NCBI RefSeq assembly: GCF_004346925.1
Contig: NZ_CP031167.1
Span: forward strand, 3,554,001-3,618,000
DNA from: Stenotrophomonas sp. ASS1
Lineage (GTDB): Bacteria > Pseudomonadota > Gammaproteobacteria > Xanthomonadales > Xanthomonadaceae
Length of the DNA: 64,000 nt
Direction: 5' to 3'
The translations under genes were made by a program, and so were the position numbers. This document shows positions 16,818 through 24,827 of this stretch, one piece after another; position 1 is the stretch's first letter; each line of letters starts with the position of its first letter. Below the pieces are notes generated by a model that was given only the letters and a program-made list of their open reading frames with translations, was not told the DNA's origin and ran no database searches.

Positions 16818-17966
16818 TCAACGGCTGGCTGCTTCCACCGCAGCAGCGGCGTCATCGGCCACGGCAGCAGCTGCATCCGCAGCGGCGCGTGCGGCCGAGG
16901 CGGCAGCACCGTCGGCGCTGGCACCTTCGACCTGCACGCGCACTTCCACCAGGCCCGCACCGTTGTTCAGGCTGGACACGTCGACGGTGTAGTGACCGGC
17001 CGGCAGCGTCTCTTCCAGGCGTGCATTGGTGCCATTGCCACCGTCGTCGTCGGTCAGCTCGACGGCGCCGCCGACCACGCGCAGCACGGTATCGACCTGG
17101 CTGGAAATCGCATCCAGGCGCACGTCGGCCGGACGATCCAGGGTCAGCAGGAAGCGGCGGCGGCCTTCGTTGTCCAGCATGGTGTACGCGCTGCCCGACT
17201 TCGGCAGTGCCGTGCCATCGCGATCCACCAGGTTGCCTGGCAGTTCAATGCGGGTGGCCGACAGGGTGAACATGCCATTGACGCCGTCGCCGAGGCCGCG
17301 TGCAGTCAGGGTGTACTTGCCCGGCTTCAGCGAGAGGTTCAGGCGCGAGTTGGTGCTGTCGCCGCCGTCATCGTTCTCGGCATCCACGCCCTGGCCGGAC
17401 AGCTTCAGCACCGGATCGAAGACATCCGAGACCAGGCGGATCTCGTACAGGCCCGCCTTCTCCACCTGCAGGGTGTAGTCCTGCGAGTTGCTGGCCAGCA
17501 TGTCGACGATCTCACCACTGCCCACCAGCGGCTTGCCGTCGTACGGCTTCAGCTTCTCGGCGCGCAGGCGGTACGGACCAAAGGCGCTCGGACCATTGGC
17601 GTTGACCGCCACCTGGTAGGTGCCGCCACCGTTGGCACGGAAGGCCAGCGAGACATCGCCTTCGCGTTCGTAACCGGTATTGCTGGTGGACACCAGGCTG
17701 CCGTTGTTGAATACGGCGATCGAACCGGTCAGTGCCCCGGTGAGCTTCAGGCCGACCAGTTCCCTGTCTTCCAGCTTGATCTGGTACAGCTGGTGATGGC
17801 TGCCGTCGTTGAAGTTGATGCCGCTGCGCGAGGTAATCTCGCCGGACACCGGCTTGTCGAAATCGAGCGACGCGGCCTTGCCTGCGTCACCACCGCCACC
17901 GATGCGGTTGCAACCGCCGGCGATCAGGACCGTGGCGACGGCCAGTGTGATTGCTGCCAAACGCAT
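16818..17966 (-). CDS. PPC-domain lipoprotein of unknown function
   Basis: A 382-residue lipoprotein: the signal MRLAAITLAVATVLIAGG is followed by Cys19. ATG 17966 has AAGGAG seven bases upstream, so it is preferred over the longer frame. The body consists of repeated beta-sandwich units resembling pre-peptidase C-terminal (PPC) domains. Two copies of the D-D-GG-x-x-TN-(S/A)-RL motif are visible (ENDDGGDSTNSRLNL, LTDDDGGNGTNARLEE), each followed by a (G)-x-YT(L/V) strand. An earlier degenerate copy is likely. The end is an Ala-rich low-complexity helix (AAASAARAAADAAAAVADDA). I cannot assign a role; PPC domains usually accompany secreted hydrolases, but no catalytic domain is present. It follows fba after a terminator. 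Confidence 0.85.
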   Translation of the reverse strand: MRLAAITLAVATVLIAGGCNRIGGGGDAGKAASLDFDKPVSGEITSRSGINFNDGSHHQLYQIKLEDRELVGLKLTGALTGSIAVFNNGSLVSTSNTGYEREGDVSLAFRANGGGTYQVAVNANGPSAFGPYRLRAEKLKPYDGKPLVGSGEIVDMLASNSQDYTLQVEKAGLYEIRLVSDVFDPVLKLSGQGVDAENDDGGDSTNSRLNLSLKPGKYTLTARGLGDGVNGMFTLSATRIELPGNLVDRDGTALPKSGSAYTMLDNEGRRRFLLTLDRPADVRLDAISSQVDTVLRVVGGAVELTDDDGGNGTNARLEETLPAGHYTVDVSSLNNGAGLVEVRVQVEGASADGAAASAARAAADAAAAVADDAAAAVEAASR

Positions 17967-18045
17967 GTTTTTTCTCCTTGGCCTTCCATGTATGTCCCGC
18001 ACACCGGCCCGGTGCGTGGGGGCGGAAAAGATACCCGCAAAAGCA

Positions 18046-18068
18046 AACGCCGGCGTGATGCCGGCGTT
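18046..18068 (-). terminator. Intrinsic terminator of fba
   Basis: The stem AACGCCGGC / GCCGGCGTT has a five-base loop. In the minus-strand direction it is followed by TGCTTTTGC. It lies 28 bases beyond the aldolase stop. Confidence 0.8.
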
Positions 18069-18095
18069 GCCCTGTTCATCCTGCGATGGGACGGA

Positions 18096-19100
18096 TCAAC
18101 CGTTCCACTTGCCCAGCGCGGCAAGGCCGTTGTCCTTGGCGCGCTCGTACACGGTCTTCTGGGCGGCAGCGTAGTTGCCCTTCATGTCCTTGGCCCACAG
18201 CTTCAGCGCGGCCTGCTGCATGGCGCGGCCGTAGGAGAAGCTCAGCGGCCACGGCAGGTTGCCCAGCTGGTTCATCGCGTTCAGATGCTCGGTGGACTGC
18301 TCGTCGCTCTGGCCACCGGACAGGAACACCACGCCCGGCAGGATGGCCGGCACGGTGCTCTTCAGGCACATCACGGTCGACTCGGCCACTTCCTCGACGT
18401 CGGCCTGCTCATCGCAGCCCTTGCCGGAGATGACCATCGAGGCCTTCAGGATGGTGCCTTCCAGCAGCACGTTCTGCTGGTACAGGGCATCGAACAGCGA
18501 ACGCAGGGTGGCTTCGGTGACTTCGTAGCAGGTCTCGATGTCGTGGTCGCCGTCCATGATCACTTCCGGCTCGACCATCGGCACCAGGCCGCATTCCTGG
18601 CACAGGGCGGCATAGCGGGCCAGCGCGTGGGCGTTGGACTCGATGCAGGTGCCCGACGGAATGCTTTCGCCGATGTTGATCACCGCACGCCACTTGGCGA
18701 AGCGCGCACCCAGCTTGTAGTACTCCTGCAGGCGCTCGCGCAGGCCGTCCAGGCCTTCGGTCACCAGCTCGCCCGGGCAGCCGGCCAGCGGGTGCGCACC
18801 CTTGTCCACCTTGATGCCCGGAATCATGCCGTGGTCGGCCATGTACTTGGCGAACGGCACGCCGTCCTTGGTCGACTGACGGATGGTTTCGTCAAACAGG
18901 ATCGCGCCGGAAATGTGCTCGTTGAGCTTCGGCGTGGTCAGCAGCAGTTCGCGGTAGACACGACGGTTCTCCTCGGTGTTCTCGATACCGACGCCTGCGA
19001 AACGCTTGGCGATGGTAGCGGTGGATTCGTCGATCGCGATGATGCCCTTGCCCGGGGCAACCATGGCCTGGGCGGTTTCAGCCAGCTGTTCGATGCTCAT
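18096..19100 (-). CDS. fba: Class I fructose-bisphosphate aldolase
   Basis: A 334-residue class I (Schiff-base) aldolase of the animal-type family that splits fructose-1,6-bisphosphate into DHAP and glyceraldehyde-3-phosphate. Diagnostic motifs: the N-terminal GKGIIAIDESTATIAKRF, the PMVEPEVIMDGDHD strand, the lysine in GTILKASMV (about residue 217), and FLSGGQSDEQSTEHLNAMN. ATG 19100 follows AGGAAG. It is the last of a minus-strand run pgk - HAD - pyk - fba. A class I enzyme in this position is normal for Xanthomonadaceae but differs from the class II enzyme of most gammaproteobacteria. Confidence 0.95.
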   Translation of the reverse strand: MSIEQLAETAQAMVAPGKGIIAIDESTATIAKRFAGVGIENTEENRRVYRELLLTTPKLNEHISGAILFDETIRQSTKDGVPFAKYMADHGMIPGIKVDKGAHPLAGCPGELVTEGLDGLRERLQEYYKLGARFAKWRAVINIGESIPSGTCIESNAHALARYAALCQECGLVPMVEPEVIMDGDHDIETCYEVTEATLRSLFDALYQQNVLLEGTILKASMVISGKGCDEQADVEEVAESTVMCLKSTVPAILPGVVFLSGGQSDEQSTEHLNAMNQLGNLPWPLSFSYGRAMQQAALKLWAKDMKGNYAAAQKTVYERAKDNGLAALGKWNG

Positions 19101-19223
19101 GTACTTCCTGTGGCGGGTGCGGGAAAAACGTAAGTATAGCCCCGCCGCCCGTTGCACCGACGTGCAGGGCAGTCTGGAAACGATTCCAATGTCCGCACCG
19201 GACAGGCGATGTCCTGTTGCGCC

Positions 19224-19282
19224 GGGTCACGCCCCCTTCGGGGATCTGACCCCGGGTCGGACCCGCGCAGCGGCTCCGACCC
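19224..19282. repeat. Two GGGTC-type hairpins between pyk and fba
   Basis: GGGTCACGCCCCCTTCGGGG...GACCC (19224-19252) and GGGTCGGACCCGCGCAGCGG...GACCC (19254-19282) belong to the same hairpin family as the copies at 15.9 and 40.0 kb. They lie just after the pyruvate kinase stop. Confidence 0.65.
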
Positions 19283-19296
19283 GGGGCCGCCTGGGT

Positions 19297-20763
19297 TTAC
19301 AGATCGCCCAGGCCGCTGGCGCGGCCGTCTTCGCCCACTTCCAGCAGGCGCAGGGTGTTGGTCGCGCCCAGGGTTTCCATGTGCTCACCGCTGGTGAACA
19401 CGACGCGGTCACCGGCCTGCAGCAGTTCGGCTTCCACCAGCAGACGGATGCTGCCGCGTGCGGCTTCACGCGGGGTCAGGCCACGGCTGTCGAAGTTGAT
19501 CGGGTAGACATCGCGCATCAGCGCCATCTGGCGGCGTGCACCGTCGTGGCGGGTGACCGCGAACACCGGCGCCTTGGCGCGGAAACGCGACAGGTAGCGG
19601 GCGGTGCCACCGGATTCGGTCATCGCCACGATCGCGCGCACGCCCACGTGCTGCGACAGGAACATGGTGGCCATGGCAATGGCCTGGTCGGCACGTTCCA
19701 GGTTGCGCGGCGAGGCGTTGAAGTCGGTCTCGGTCTGGAACTGGCGCTCTGCACCCAGGCAGATGCGCGCCATCGCTTCCACCGCCTTGACCGGCCAGGC
19801 ACCGGCAGCGGTCTCGGCCGACAGCATCACCGCGTCCGTGCCATCGATGACCGAGTTGGCCACGTCCAGCACTTCGGCACGGGTCGGGATCGGGCTTTCG
19901 ACCATCGACTGCAGCATCTGCGTGGCGGTGATCACCACCTTGTTCTGCGCCAGCGAGGCCTTGATGATCTTCTTCTGCAGGCCCGGCAGTTCGGCATCGC
20001 CGATTTCCACGCCAAGGTCGCCACGGGCCACCATCACCACGTCGCTGGCCTCGACGATTTCTTCCAGGTTCTCGATCGCCTCGGTACGCTCGATCTTCGA
20101 CACCAGCGCGGCATCGCAGCCGTGCGAGCGGGCGATCTCACGCGCGTCGTTCATGTCCTGCGCATTGCGGCAGAACGACACGGCGATGAAGTCGACACCG
20201 ATCTTGGCGACGATGCCGATCAGCTCCTTGTCACGCTCGGTCAGCGCGCCCAGCGACAGGCCGCCGCCCTGCTTGTTCAGGCCCTTGCGGTCGGACAGCA
20301 CACCGTCGTTGAGCACGGTGTTGATGATGCGTTCGCCCTGCACCTCCACCACCTGCAGCTGCATCAGGCCGTCGTCGAGCAGCAGCACATCGCCCGGACC
20401 CACGTCCTGCGGCAGGCCGAGGTAGCTCACGCCCACCTGGGTCGCATCGCCGGGGCCGGCGTTGGTGCTGGCGATCAGGTCGAAGCGGTTGCCCGCCTTC
20501 AGCTGTACCTTGCCTTCGGCGAAGCGCTCGATGCGGATCTTCGGGCCCGGCAGGTCGGCCAGGATGCCGACTTCCACGCCCACGCGGGCCGCGGCAGCGC
20601 GCACTTCGGCAGCACGCTTGGCCTGGCCGGAGGGATCGCCATGGCTGAAGTTCAGGCGTACCACGTTGACGCCGGCGCGGAACAGATCCTCCAGCACGCC
20701 CGGCGGATCAGTGGCCGGACCGAGGGTGGCAAGGATCTTGGTGCGACGCTGACGCTCGAACAT
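19297..20763 (-). CDS. pyk: Pyruvate kinase
   Basis: A 488-residue pyruvate kinase, the last ATP-forming step of glycolysis. The N-terminal RRTKILATLGPATDPPG and VNVVRLNFSHGD, the active-site signature ALVSKIERTEAIENL (about 222) and MVARGDLGVEI (about 247) are all intact. The B domain and a C-terminal allosteric domain (TESGGTARYLSRFR) are present. ATG 20763 is the first codon. It belongs to the same minus-strand glycolytic block as pgk and fba, with a 174-bp gap upstream that holds a REP and room for its own promoter. Confidence 0.96.
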   Translation of the reverse strand: MFERQRRTKILATLGPATDPPGVLEDLFRAGVNVVRLNFSHGDPSGQAKRAAEVRAAAARVGVEVGILADLPGPKIRIERFAEGKVQLKAGNRFDLIASTNAGPGDATQVGVSYLGLPQDVGPGDVLLLDDGLMQLQVVEVQGERIINTVLNDGVLSDRKGLNKQGGGLSLGALTERDKELIGIVAKIGVDFIAVSFCRNAQDMNDAREIARSHGCDAALVSKIERTEAIENLEEIVEASDVVMVARGDLGVEIGDAELPGLQKKIIKASLAQNKVVITATQMLQSMVESPIPTRAEVLDVANSVIDGTDAVMLSAETAAGAWPVKAVEAMARICLGAERQFQTETDFNASPRNLERADQAIAMATMFLSQHVGVRAIVAMTESGGTARYLSRFRAKAPVFAVTRHDGARRQMALMRDVYPINFDSRGLTPREAARGSIRLLVEAELLQAGDRVVFTSGEHMETLGATNTLRLLEVGEDGRASGLGDL

Positions 20764-20901
20764 GGTGAATGGGCCTCTCCCGATAAAGAACGGAAATTAG
20801 CACATCCTTCACGCCGCATGTATACGGTTACAGCCTTGTGCGGCCTGACTTCGCGGGTCATCGAACGGACATCGGCCGGACATACGCTGGCGCAGGGAGT
20901 T

Positions 20902-20931
20902 CTGTGGAGCCGAGCATGGGCTCGGCTCCAC
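20902..20931. repeat. REP hairpin after the HAD gene
   Basis: TGTGGAGCCGAGC and GCTCGGCTCCACA form a 13-bp stem around four bases, seven bases after the HAD gene stop. It has the sequence type seen in SMAG copies, without a clear GTAG end. Confidence 0.7.
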
Positions 20932-20937
20932 AGGAGG

Positions 20938-21591
20938 CTAGGCCAGCAGCGTTTCCAGCTGTACCGGCTCACGGGCGAGCTGCCCGGCACCGGCTTCGGT
21001 GAGTTCGGCCTCACCGCCAAAGCCCCATAGCACACCGACGCTGCGCAGGCCATGGTGACGCGCGCCTTCAATGTCCATGCGGCGGTCGCCGATCATCCAG
21101 CACTGCGCGGGCTGCACCTGCAGCCGACGCAGCGCCTCACCGACCAGTTCCGGCTTGTGGCTGCGCGAGCCATCGAGGGTTGAACCGACGATCTCCTCGA
21201 ACAGCCCACCGAACGGCAGGTGGGCAAGGATGCGGCGCGCGTGCGGCTCGTTCTTGGCAGTGACCACCGCCAGGCGATGGCCACGACCATGCAGCGTGCG
21301 AAGGGTGTCTTCCACCTGCGGGTACACCGTGTGCTCGCGCCAGCCCTCGACGTCGAAGCGCTCACGGTAGTAGCCCACCGCCTGTTCCACCCGCGCCGGT
21401 TCACCGAACAGCGGCGCGAAGGTGGTGCGCAGTGACGGACCGATCCAGCCCAGCAGGGTCTCCTGCGGTGGCACCGGATGGTCCATCTTCTGCAGCGCAT
21501 AGGCGATGCAGGCGGTGATACCCACCTGCGAATCGATCAGCGTGCCGTCCAGGTCGAAGAACAGGACATCCTTGCTGCGATCGGCACTCAT
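20938..21591 (-). CDS. HAD phosphatase, phosphoglycolate phosphatase-like
   Basis: A 217-residue HAD-superfamily hydrolase of the Gph/PGPase type. Motif I is DLDGTLIDS (about residues 13-21). Motif II is the T in [10 protein letters not shown], the lysine motif lies in SRSHKPELV, and motif III is [12 protein letters not shown] (about 170). An alpha-helical cap follows motif I. It would dephosphorylate 2-phosphoglycolate or a related small phosphate. ATG 21591 overlaps the pgk stop (ATGA), so the two are translationally coupled. A phosphoglycolate phosphatase next to pgk recalls the cbbZ position in Calvin-cycle operons. Confidence 0.88.
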   Translation of the reverse strand: MSADRSKDVLFFDLDGTLIDSQVGITACIAYALQKMDHPVPPQETLLGWIGPSLRTTFAPLFGEPARVEQAVGYYRERFDVEGWREHTVYPQVEDTLRTLHGRGHRLAVVTAKNEPHARRILAHLPFGGLFEEIVGSTLDGSRSHKPELVGEALRRLQVQPAQCWMIGDRRMDIEGARHHGLRSVGVLWGFGGEAELTEAGAGQLAREPVQLETLLA

Positions 21592-22763
21592 GCGCCGCGC
21601 GCGTCGAGTGCGGCCACCGCCGGCAGGGTCTTGCCTTCCAGGAATTCCAGGAACGCACCGCCACCGGTGGAGATGTAGCTGACCTGCTGGGCGATATCGA
21701 ACTTGTCGACCGCGGCCAGGGTGTCGCCGCCACCGGCGATGGAGAACGCCGGCGAACTGGCGATGGCACGGGCCAGCGCTTCGGTGCCCTTGCTGAAGGC
21801 CTCGAATTCGAACACACCGACCGGACCGTTCCAGACCACGGTACCGGCCTTCCCGATCAGCTGCGCGTACTGCGCCGCGGTCTGCGGGCCGATGTCCAGG
21901 ATCAGGTCGTCTTCGGCAACGGCGTCGACCGCCTTCACTTCGGCAACCGCGTCCGGCATGAACTGCTTGGCGGTGACCACGTCGACCGGCAGCGGGATAT
22001 CGGCGCCGCGCGCCTTGGCGTCGGCCACGATCTTCTTCGCGGTGTCCAGCAGGTCCGGCTCGTACAGCGACTTGCCGACGTTGTAGCCGGCGGCAGCGAT
22101 GAAGGTGTTGGCGATGCCACCACCGACGATCAGCTGGTCGACCTTGCCGACCAGGTTGGCCAGCAGTTCCAGCTTGGTGCTGACCTTGCTGCCGGCGACG
22201 ATGGCCAGCAGCGGCTTCGCCGGTGCGTCCAACGCCTGCGCCAGCGCGTCCAGCTCGGCCATCAGCAACGGGCCACCGGCCGCCACCGGGGCAAAGCGGA
22301 TGACGCCATGGGTCGAGGCCTGCGCGCGGTGTGCGGTACCGAAGGCATCCATCACGAACACATCGCACAGGGCGGCGTACTTCTTCGACAGGGCTTCGTC
22401 GTCCTTGCCCTCGCCGACATTCATGCGGCAGTTTTCCAGCAGCACCAACTGGCCCGGCTGCACGTCGACACCGTCGACCCAGTCACGCACCAGCGGAACC
22501 TCGCGGCCCAGCAGCTCGGACAGGCGCTGCGCGACCGGCGCCAGCGAGTCGGCCTCGCTCCACACGCCTTCCTTCGGGCGCCCCAGGTGCGAGGTGACCA
22601 TCACCGCCGCGCCCTGCTCCAGCGCGCGCTTGAGCGTCGGCAGCGAAGCGGTGATGCGCTGTTCGGAAGTGATGCGGCCATTCTCGATCGGCACGTTCAG
22701 ATCCTGGCGGATCAGCACGCGCTTGCCGGAGAGGTCGAGGTCGGTCATGCGGACGATGGACAT
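21588..22763 (-). CDS. pgk: Phosphoglycerate kinase
   Basis: A 391-residue monomeric kinase of glycolysis. The N-terminal signature [13 protein letters not shown] (with the substrate arginine), the TSHLGRP loop, [11 protein letters not shown], the hinge region, and the nucleotide-binding GGGDTLAAV near the C-terminus are all present. The start is taken at ATG 22763 ([13 protein letters not shown]). A TTG two codons earlier and an ATG five codons later are also possible; the chosen one has AAGAG about seven bases upstream. The stop overlaps the HAD gene. Confidence 0.96.
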   Translation of the reverse strand: MSIVRMTDLDLSGKRVLIRQDLNVPIENGRITSEQRITASLPTLKRALEQGAAVMVTSHLGRPKEGVWSEADSLAPVAQRLSELLGREVPLVRDWVDGVDVQPGQLVLLENCRMNVGEGKDDEALSKKYAALCDVFVMDAFGTAHRAQASTHGVIRFAPVAAGGPLLMAELDALAQALDAPAKPLLAIVAGSKVSTKLELLANLVGKVDQLIVGGGIANTFIAAAGYNVGKSLYEPDLLDTAKKIVADAKARGADIPLPVDVVTAKQFMPDAVAEVKAVDAVAEDDLILDIGPQTAAQYAQLIGKAGTVVWNGPVGVFEFEAFSKGTEALARAIASSPAFSIAGGGDTLAAVDKFDIAQQVSYISTGGGAFLEFLEGKTLPAVAALDARGA

Positions 22764-22926
22764 GGGCAACTCTTTGGCTCAGGGACGGGATGCCGGGTAC
22801 GGCAGACGGCCATTGTATCGGGTGCGGGTGGTGGGAGGGCCGATGCCTGCGGCAGGCAGAGGCGCACTGCAACTGCAACAGCAACGGCAACGGCCAAAGC
22901 GCTGGCGCTTCGTGATGCTGGGGCTG

Positions 22927-23032
22927 GGCCGGGGTAGTGTGGGCTGGCAGGGGACGCCGTGAATCCGTCCCTGGAGGCTTAGCCGCGCCATCCATGGCGC
23001 GGATACCCCTGCCAGCCCACACCACCCGGCCT
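22927..23032 (+). repeat. Cruciform element C
   Basis: Arms 22927-22953 and 23006-23032 are complementary with one mismatch and one extra base; TGTGGGCTGGCAGGGG is the perfect inner part. The 52-base core 22954-23005 (starting ACGCCGTGAATCCGTCCCTG) contains the hairpin CCGCGCCATCCATGGCGCGG. It is identical, inverted, to the core of element D. Confidence 0.85.
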
Positions 23033-23102
23033 CGAAAGGTTCATGAGGCGGAGCGGATGGCAAAGGCACAAGCAGTGTGTGGTGTCGGATGAAGAACGAA
23101 GA

Positions 23103-23139
23103 GGTCAGATCCGTTTTCCTGCGGAAAACGGATCTGACC
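23103..23139. repeat. Perfect GGTCAGATCC hairpin
   Basis: GGTCAGATCCGTTTTCC, a TGC loop, and the exact reverse complement: 17 bp of perfect stem. It is the cleanest copy of the GGGTCxGA hairpin family. Confidence 0.8.
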
Positions 23140-23266
23140 CCGATGGCCGTCTCCGCGAACAGCAGCCGAGCGTGGGCTCGGCTCTACAAAGAGCGCGCAG
23201 CCAAGCTGCTTTTGCTTTTGCTCTTCTTTTTTCTTCCGTGGGTGGACGCACACGGAAACCGTCAGA

Positions 23267-23370
23267 GGCCGGGCGGGTGGGCTGGGCAGGGGTATCCGCG
23301 CCATGGATGGCGCGGCTAAGCCTCCAGGGACGGATTCACGGCGTCCCCTGCCCCGCCCATCCGCCCGGCC
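23267..23370 (-). repeat. Cruciform element D, inverted relative to C
   Basis: Arms 23267-23292 and 23345-23370 are 26 bases each with two mismatches (GGCCGGGCGGGTGGGCTGGG...). The 52-base core 23293-23344 is the exact reverse complement of the element C core, while the arms differ from those of C. Confidence 0.85.
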
Positions 23371-23450
23371 AAGCGCGGCTTTGCAGTCGAGCAAGCTCGA
23401 CTCTACCGACGCTACGGCCACCCACGAGGGGCTGCGCCGTTCGCCGAAAA

Positions 23451-24827
23451 CTACGCCGAAGGCGCCGGCTTCTGCCGAAGCAGACTGACCGCCAGGCCGC
23501 CAACAACCAACACACCCAGCCCCAGCAACGCCCACAGCAGCCACGACTTCCAGTCGTGCTGCGGCTTCAGTGCCGACTCACCGGCCAGTGGCTCCGGGCT
23601 GCCTTCCAGGCGCGCCAGCGTCGGCTGCCACGACGGATCATTGCGCTGCCGCAGCTCCTCGATCAGCACACCGATCGGCGCCTCCATCCGGCGCGCAGTC
23701 GAGCTGCCCACCGCCAGCGCATACGGCGCCGCGCCCTGGCTCAGGAACACCAGCACTTCCGGCTGATAGCCCAGACGCAGGGTCGGCGCCGTCGCGGTTT
23801 CAGCCGGGTTCGCCACCAGCTTCCAGTAACGATCCCGATGCACACCGCCCAGCGGCTGCGCGGCCGATTGCTGACGCTGGCCATTCGTGCCCTGCTGCAG
23901 CTGATAGGCAATCCACGGTGCACTACGGCGCTGCCATTCCGCGCTCTCGTCATCGCGGCTGAATAATGTCCACTGCACCAGGCTGTTGTCGGTGCTGGCC
24001 ACGTCAGCACGCGCCGCCGGGAAGCGGCCGTCCATCTCGAAGGTGTATTCGCCCTTGCGCTTCGAGGTCGGTTCCAGCGACAGCCACTCCCACGGCAGTG
24101 TGGCCGGTGCCGGCGGCAACTCGGCCAGTACGCTGCGCAGCGTTGGCAGACGGGCATCGCCCTGCGCCAGCACACGCAGATAGCGCGCTTCGCCATCCAC
24201 CTGCAGACGGCGCTGCAACAGGCGCTTGCCGGCGCGCTGCAGATCCACCAGCGGAATGTCGCGGCCAATCGCACGCCAGTGCTGCAGGTCGTCGCTGACG
24301 TCCAGCTGCACCTGTGCCTGCAACGGTTGGCCACTGTCCGCCCAATCCAGCACCAGTGCCGCCAATGGTTGCTGGCCGAGCACGCTGGCATCGATCAGCC
24401 AACCGCCCTGCCCGTTCGCTACCGCACCACCACCCACACGCGCCTCGACCCGGCGTACGCGACCATCGGTATCGCGCTCGGTCAGCAACTGCAGGTCGTT
24501 GCGCTGCGCTTCGGCCAGCGGCGGCAACGCGAACCACGGCAGCTCACGCTGCACCGGCGGCTGTGCCAGCGGCTGGTCCGGCGCCAGCAATGCCGACGGC
24601 AACGATTGGCCGGCGGCATTGAACACCTGCACATCGCCCAGGTCCGCACTACCGGCGCGACGGTAGATCGCCGGTTCCAGCACAACACGGTAGGCACCCG
24701 ATTGTGCGCTGGACAACGTCAGCGGCCACTGCTCGGCGTACTGGGTACGGTAATCGGCGGCCTGTGCGGTGACGGCGGCCAGCATGCCGAACATCGCCGG
24801 CAGCAGCGCCCTGCTCCACGTCTTCAT
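23451..24827 (-). CDS. DUF3999-family membrane-anchored protein
   Basis: A 458-residue protein with an N-terminal signal peptide (cleavage near TAQA, residue 23), a long periplasmic beta-rich region and one C-terminal transmembrane helix (SWLLWALLGLGVLVVGGLAV) ending in a short basic tail. It fits the DUF3999 family. The initiating ATG overlaps the stop of the DUF2339 gene (ATGA), as these two families often occur together. No catalytic motif is visible. It is probably a periplasmic partner of the DUF2339 multi-pass protein; the function is unknown. Confidence 0.85.
   Translation of the reverse strand: MKTWSRALLPAMFGMLAAVTAQAADYRTQYAEQWPLTLSSAQSGAYRVVLEPAIYRRAGSADLGDVQVFNAAGQSLPSALLAPDQPLAQPPVQRELPWFALPPLAEAQRNDLQLLTERDTDGRVRRVEARVGGGAVANGQGGWLIDASVLGQQPLAALVLDWADSGQPLQAQVQLDVSDDLQHWRAIGRDIPLVDLQRAGKRLLQRRLQVDGEARYLRVLAQGDARLPTLRSVLAELPPAPATLPWEWLSLEPTSKRKGEYTFEMDGRFPAARADVASTDNSLVQWTLFSRDDESAEWQRRSAPWIAYQLQQGTNGQRQQSAAQPLGGVHRDRYWKLVANPAETATAPTLRLGYQPEVLVFLSQGAAPYALAVGSSTARRMEAPIGVLIEELRQRNDPSWQPTLARLEGSPEPLAGESALKPQHDWKSWLLWALLGLGVLVVGGLAVSLLRQKPAPSA

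Larger units (their letters stand above)
22764..23450. other. 687-bp intergenic region with paired cruciform elements, no gene
   Basis: This region contains element C (22927-23032), a GGTCAGATCC hairpin (23103-23139), a REP-like GCCGAGCGTGGGCTCGGC (23163-23180) and element D (23267-23370). A pyrimidine-rich stretch (23206-23236) and a REP remnant near 23385-23404 complete it. No open frame here looks coding. The pgk promoter should lie near 22770-22900. Confidence 0.8.
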
